A DNA stretch of 64,000 nucleotides from Natronobiforma cellulositropha. GTDB lineage: Archaea > Halobacteriota > Halobacteria > Halobacteriales > Natrialbaceae. The stretch spans positions 30,048-94,047 of the forward strand of contig NZ_JANZXN010000059.1 in NCBI RefSeq assembly GCF_025629245.1, written 5' to 3'. Both the position numbers and the translations under genes were made by a program. Below are positions 60,268 through 64,000 of the stretch, piece after piece (the first letter of the stretch is position 1; every line of letters starts with the position of its first letter). The notes below the pieces were generated by a model. That model made no database searches and was not told the DNA's origin. It saw only the letters and a list, made by a program, of their open reading frames with translations.

Positions 60268-60285
60268 ACTTCGCATATGCGAAGT
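60268..60285. promoter_or_regulatory. 18-bp perfect palindrome, candidate operator
   Basis: ACTTCGCATATGCGAAGT is fully symmetrical. A smaller palindrome ATGCGCAT is at 60247-60254, about 20 bp away, sharing the GCAT core. The site is within the divergent promoter region of the wHTH gene and fits a dimeric repressor. Confidence 0.6.
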
Positions 60286-60407
60286 AGTTAAGTGTAGGTG
60301 TGTAGAACAGTCAGACGGGTGGGAAACAACAGACGTGTGGCTCGACGCACCTGATTGGGTGAGCGAGGACACCACCGATGTCGTTTCTGCATCCGCTCCA
60401 GAAACCA

Positions 60408-60770
60408 ATGTCCAACAACGAACCGCGGGGAACGGACCCCGACCGATCACACGCATCGACGCCGAGAACGCCCGCCCGAACCGACGGCGGGAGGGGTGAC
60501 ACCTGTGCGCAACTCGAGGTGATCGACCGCTGTGCCGGGCGGGTGCTCGAGTCGCTGGTGGGTACGGAAGCGGGGGATGCAGCGCGCCACCTGCGGGAGA
60601 TTCGTGCGGAGGTGGAGGCGGCCCGGACGCACCTCTGTGAGGGTGGGCGTGGGCCGGTGGTCGGCGAGGTGCCGATGGTGGTCTCGCGTGGCTCGCGGGT
60701 GACGACAGTCTGTGGACCCGACCCGGCGGCGCTCGAGGTGCTCGGCGACGACCGGCGCGAACGGGAGTGA
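60408..60770 (+). CDS. Hypothetical haloarchaeal protein
   Basis: 120 residues from the ATG at 60408 (ATG at 60378 is in frame). Basic/disordered N-terminal part, then a helical segment CAQLEVIDRCAGRVLESLVG. No family recognised. It converges with the cupredoxin-PQQ gene 17 bp downstream. Confidence 0.5.
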   Translation: MSNNEPRGTDPDRSHASTPRTPARTDGGRGDTCAQLEVIDRCAGRVLESLVGTEAGDAARHLREIRAEVEAARTHLCEGGRGPVVGEVPMVVSRGSRVTTVCGPDPAALEVLGDDRRERE

Positions 60771-60786
60771 CGCGCCGGGGTGGCGC

Positions 60787-62811
60787 TCACTCGTCTTCGT
60801 CGTTCTCCGGGTCTTCGTCCACCTCACCCGGGTGTTCGTCCTCGTCGTCGGGTGCGTCGTCTTCGTCCTCCGGTTCCTCGTCGTCCTCGAGTGGTTCGAT
60901 CTCGACGCCCTCGTCCTCGGCGACGAGTTCGAAGACGACGCCGGTGTCGCCCTGTGGGACGCCGATGCGGTTGGCGAGGACGTACACCTCGCCGTCGGCA
61001 CCGCGGCCGAACTGCCGGACGAAGTGGTGGAGGTCGCCGTCGTCGCTCCCGGCGAACCGGACTTCTTCCATCTCCCAGAGGTCCTCGCGGGGGCGGCCGC
61101 CGAACTCGTCTCGCTCGTCTGGGTCGGCCGGGTCCTCGGGCGTCGCGGCGAAGACACGTCCGTCGGGTTGCTGGCGACCCTGGTCGCGCGTCCAGTCGCC
61201 GAAGATGTACTGCCCCTCGAGGTCCTCGATGGTGTCGTCCTCGTAGGTGTGGCCGCCGATGATGACGATGCCGACGCCCTGGCCCTCGTGGACCTGCGGG
61301 TACTCGACGACGGGATCGATCAGTGGCTCCCCGCCGCGGACGTCGTCGGGCGTCTCGAGCGGGCACTCCTCGGGCGGGGTCGCTGGCGTCTCCGTGCTGA
61401 AGCAGTGTGATCCCTCCCGGACGTTCCAGCCGTAGTTGCCGCCCTTCTCGATCTCGTAGGCGGCCTCGTAGAGCACCTGTCCGGCGTCGGCGACGATCAG
61501 GCGGTCGTCACCGCTGAACGTGATCCCGTAGGGGTTGCGCAGCCCCCAGGCGTAGTACTCCTCGAGTCCCTCGCCCTCGAGTTCTTCACCCTCCGCGAAC
61601 GGATTGTCCTCGGGAATAGCGTACGGCTCGCCGTTCTCGCCCTCGTTGTCGATGTCGATGCGGTGAACCCCACCCAGCAGGTTCTCCGTCGTGTCCTGTC
61701 CGTTGCCGCCTTCGTTCTCGTCGTACCAGTCCTCGACGTGGCCGTAGTCGCTGTCGTTTCCGCCACCGCCGTCACCCATCGGGACGTAGAGGTAGCCGTC
61801 GGGACCGAACGCCATCGGCCCGCTGTCGTGGTTGTACTGTGGGTGTTGGAACTCGAGGATCCGTCGCTCGGAGTCGGGGTCGGCGCTCTCGTCGTCGGTG
61901 GCTTCGAACTCGGCGATCACCTGGACGTGTGACCAGCCGTCGGGCGTCTCGTCGTCCGGCGGGGCGCTGTAGTTGACGACGAAGCGGCCGTTCTCCTCGT
62001 AGTCGGGGTGGAACTCGACTCCGAGCAGGCCGCGCTCGTCGTAGTCCCCATCGGGGTCGGCGTACCCGCCAGCGAACTCCTCGCCGACGGCGACCATCCG
62101 ATCGGAGATGTCGAGGAAGGGGTCACCCTCGAGGTCGACGCCGTCCTCGTCGATGCGCCAGATTTCGCCGGTCTGGTCGGCGACGTACTGATAGTCGCTC
62201 CCCTCGGGATCATCGAAGTCGGTCGGCGCGATCAGCCCCTCGGCGACGGGGTTGACCCCGACCGTCGGCCCCTCCGGGAAGTAGGGTTCGGCTTCCGCCT
62301 CCTCGTCCGGCTCGTCGGGTTCGTCGAACGTGACGTCACCACGCATCGTCTGCGGGTGTGGTTCGCAGTAGTACTCGGCCATCTCCTCGTCGGCCTCGAA
62401 CTCGACCGCCTGGGTCTCTCCCTCGCCGGTGACGATGTCGGTGCTGACGAGCTGGTCTCCCTCGTCGTCGATGATGACGAAGTTGTGGCCGATGCCGTCG
62501 AGGTTCTCCCAGACGACCTCGTAGGTCTCACCCTCCTCGAGTACCAGCGTGGGATTGTCCTCGCCTTCGATCTCGTCGGGTGCCTGGCCGACCCAGCGGC
62601 TGCTCTCGCCGCCGAGTTCGAACCGGTTCTCCTCGTCCGCCTCCTGGGACGCACCCAGACCGACGAATCCGGCGGCCATACCGGTGGCCGCGGCGGCCTG
62701 TAAGAACCGTCGCCGGGACGGGCGACCGGTGGTGCGTCGCGAACGGCTCGTGTAGTCGGACTGTCGTCCGCCGTGGCCGCGCCGCGCGTGTTGCGTGTCG
62801 TTGTCGCTCAT
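60787..62811 (-). CDS. Tat-exported cupredoxin–PQQ dehydrogenase fusion
   Basis: 674 residues from the ATG at 62811. RPSRRRFLQAAAATG is a Tat signal. Residues about 60-170 form a plastocyanin-like domain: GHNFVII and AEYYCEPHPQTM give the His, Cys, His, Met copper ligands. Residues about 185-640 form a sugar-dehydrogenase propeller (EGLIAPTDF, GVEFHPDYEENGRF, WGLRNPYGITF). The tail is very acidic. A blue-copper domain could pass electrons from the PQQ site. Another sugar dehydrogenase without the cupredoxin is at 26820-28160. Confidence 0.85.
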   Translation of the reverse strand: MSDNDTQHARRGHGGRQSDYTSRSRRTTGRPSRRRFLQAAAATGMAAGFVGLGASQEADEENRFELGGESSRWVGQAPDEIEGEDNPTLVLEEGETYEVVWENLDGIGHNFVIIDDEGDQLVSTDIVTGEGETQAVEFEADEEMAEYYCEPHPQTMRGDVTFDEPDEPDEEAEAEPYFPEGPTVGVNPVAEGLIAPTDFDDPEGSDYQYVADQTGEIWRIDEDGVDLEGDPFLDISDRMVAVGEEFAGGYADPDGDYDERGLLGVEFHPDYEENGRFVVNYSAPPDDETPDGWSHVQVIAEFEATDDESADPDSERRILEFQHPQYNHDSGPMAFGPDGYLYVPMGDGGGGNDSDYGHVEDWYDENEGGNGQDTTENLLGGVHRIDIDNEGENGEPYAIPEDNPFAEGEELEGEGLEEYYAWGLRNPYGITFSGDDRLIVADAGQVLYEAAYEIEKGGNYGWNVREGSHCFSTETPATPPEECPLETPDDVRGGEPLIDPVVEYPQVHEGQGVGIVIIGGHTYEDDTIEDLEGQYIFGDWTRDQGRQQPDGRVFAATPEDPADPDERDEFGGRPREDLWEMEEVRFAGSDDGDLHHFVRQFGRGADGEVYVLANRIGVPQGDTGVVFELVAEDEGVEIEPLEDDEEPEDEDDAPDDEDEHPGEVDEDPENDEDE

Positions 62812-63220
62812 GTCTCCGCGAGGACGTACACGAATCGCGAGCAAAAGGGGAGACGACCGTTCCACCCGGTTGCGGGGCGACCGGGTCGCTGTGGCCGAGT
62901 ATCACCGTGTTACCCAGACCATCGCTGAGCGCTCGCCACGGGACGTGCGCACGGTCCGACCGGTGGCCAGACCCTCTCACCGGGGAAAGCACGGATTGTG
63001 ACTCGCTCGAGCGGACCGCAACGCCACGGGGTGAGAAACCTGGTGTAATCCGTGAGTAACTGTCTGCTACTCCGGAGACGGGAGACGGGTGGGTGCGCGA
63101 CGTCGCGTCGACACCAGTACTCACCAGCCAGTCGATATGGGAGGCGGACGAGCGCACCCGAGACACGACACGATTACGCAGGCACCACCAGTTTGTCTCG
63201 AGCGGCCGTTTACCGAGTCC
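62812..63220. other. Gene-free region
   Basis: 409 bp without a supportable gene. It contains the promoters of the PQQ gene (minus) and the PRC-like gene (plus); GTTTACC near 63208 may be a TATA element for the latter. Confidence 0.5.
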
Positions 63221-63547
63221 ATGTGTTCGTCCTTCACGCCGGAAGACGTCGGAAAGACGGTCGAGAACGCCGAACGGGAGGCGGTCGGCGTCGTCGCGGC
63301 CGTCGACGGAGACGTCGCGTACGTCGAGCCGACACCGAGCGTCGCCGACACGATTCGGGCGGCGCTCGGCTGGGAACTCGAGCCGGACGACGCGCTGACG
63401 TTGGGTTCGGACGACGTTCGCGAGATCACCGCCGACGCGGTCGTCCTCGAGAGCGGGGATGGAGTTGGGGAGTCCGACACCGAGACGGACGACGAACGAG
63501 CGTCGGGGACGGTGAGTGACGAGCGCCACCCAAGTTCGCTAAACTAG
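63221..63547 (+). CDS. PRC-barrel-like small protein, paralogue
   Basis: 108 residues from the ATG at 63221. GKTVENAEREAVGVVAAVD, VAYVEPTPSVADTIRAALGW and VREITADAVVLESG parallel the 81-residue protein at 49129-49374. An acidic tail extends it. Function unknown; the pair probably arose by gene duplication. Confidence 0.6.
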   Translation: MCSSFTPEDVGKTVENAEREAVGVVAAVDGDVAYVEPTPSVADTIRAALGWELEPDDALTLGSDDVREITADAVVLESGDGVGESDTETDDERASGTVSDERHPSSLN

Positions 63548-63932
63548 AGTGGATGGAGTGGGCCCGAATTCGAGGTTGCCATCGACTGGCTCTGGTGAAT
63601 CGCCATACTGCGTCGAGTTGTAGTGTCTTGCGGTCATCCAGAGATCGGTTCATCAGCGTGCCACCACCCGATTCCTCGAGGTTCTCGTCGCGCTCGTCCC
63701 AGTGTGGCGCCTCGAGCGGCGCGATTTCCCATCGAAAGTCGCCGCAGTCTAGTGATTCACCAAACCCCATCGACTTAGCTTTGTAGATTGCGGCGATCTA
63801 ATACAACAGATGGTTAGAAAATGAGAGTATGTATTGGATTTTGTGGCTCGGAAGCACTGGACTGGAGTCACGCCAAAGTCACAGATATACAATTGTTGGC
63901 CGTGGTGAATCGCTATACTGCGCTTGATTTGG
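63548..63932. other. IS-derived flank with a repeated 20-bp motif
   Basis: TGGTGAATCGCCATACTGCG (63593-63612) recurs as TGGTGAATCGCTATACTGCG (63903-63922), one base different. The second copy lies 11 bases beyond the transposase stop, so the motif may be part of the IS end and the first a remnant of an older insertion. The region between is A/T-rich and shows no gene. Confidence 0.5.
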
Positions 63933-64000
63933 CTAGTTGACGGCACGCTTGATGTTGTAGACGACACACATCAGGACGATTTCACGGAACTCGCGGTACC
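63933..64000 (-). mobile_element. Transposase C-terminus (IS5-like), cut by the window edge
   Basis: The minus strand encodes a 22-residue fragment, YREFREIVLMCVVYNIKRAV followed by Asn and a stop. YREFREI is the C-terminal Y-x-x-x-E-type region of haloarchaeal IS5-like transposases. The gene starts outside the window. Confidence 0.75.

Noticed and set aside
63749..63967. 72-codon minus-strand frame near the right edge
   Set aside because: A/T-rich IS flank; overlaps the transposase end in another frame.

Overview
The window looks like chromosome of a halophilic archaeon (class Halobacteria). Most of it is very GC-rich, CTCGAG is strikingly frequent, and the encoded proteins are acidic and Asp/Glu-rich. 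Many genes start a few bases after the expected transcription start, about 25-28 bp downstream of an A/T-rich TATA element, as is typical of leaderless haloarchaeal transcripts. Several families are haloarchaeal favourites: HalOD1, small CPxCG zinc proteins, Tat lipoproteins, UbaA, FAU-1. I cannot name the species.

Layout. 1-14000 is mostly core or metabolic: a thiolase end, an ATP-grasp ligase, an NmrA-like protein, a lone ABC ATPase, membrane proteins, an acyl-CoA ligase, an SDR, an MBL hydrolase, a tandem DoxX protein and an ABC exporter. 14100-16000 has a zinc/wHTH regulator divergent from a two-gene fluoride channel operon (crcB-crcB), preceded by what I read as a fluoride riboswitch. 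16244-22746 is a lower-GC island with a P-loop ATPase, a short PglZ-like protein, a DUF1156 DNA methylase and a small trailing gene; I interpret it as a minimal BREX-like defence module. 23200-42860 returns to core-type content: serS, a probable diadenylate cyclase, a persulfide-dioxygenase-like enzyme, secreted PQQ dehydrogenase and GLUG/dockerin proteins, a Rieske protein, a Tat thioredoxin lipoprotein with a membrane partner, ubaA, small zinc proteins, a UvrD helicase, riboflavin synthase, a PrsW protease and FAU-1. 42870-44026 is a predicted GH-E nuclease toxin translationally coupled to an ankyrin-repeat protein, probably its immunity partner.

49375-51127 is a gene-poor stretch with a small zinc protein, a 37-bp tandem repeat, a candidate structured RNA, a tRNA-Gly(CCC), a degenerate second copy of that tRNA, and an array of hairpins that each end in the first ten bases of the tRNA. 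After nadE, an enoyl-CoA hydratase and tRNA-Thr(GGT) comes a second lower-GC island (about 53700-56450): a Dam-type methylase, a SacI-family restriction enzyme and a small wHTH protein, next to tRNA-derived fragments. An AbrB/PIN toxin-antitoxin-like pair follows. The rest holds small redox, MOSC and regulatory genes, a cupredoxin-PQQ dehydrogenase fusion, and an IS transposase end at the right edge.

Together the accessory content (BREX-like triad, toxin/immunity pair, restriction-modification unit, AbrB/PIN pair) makes this a chromosomal segment with several independent defence or conflict modules set between housekeeping genes and tRNAs.
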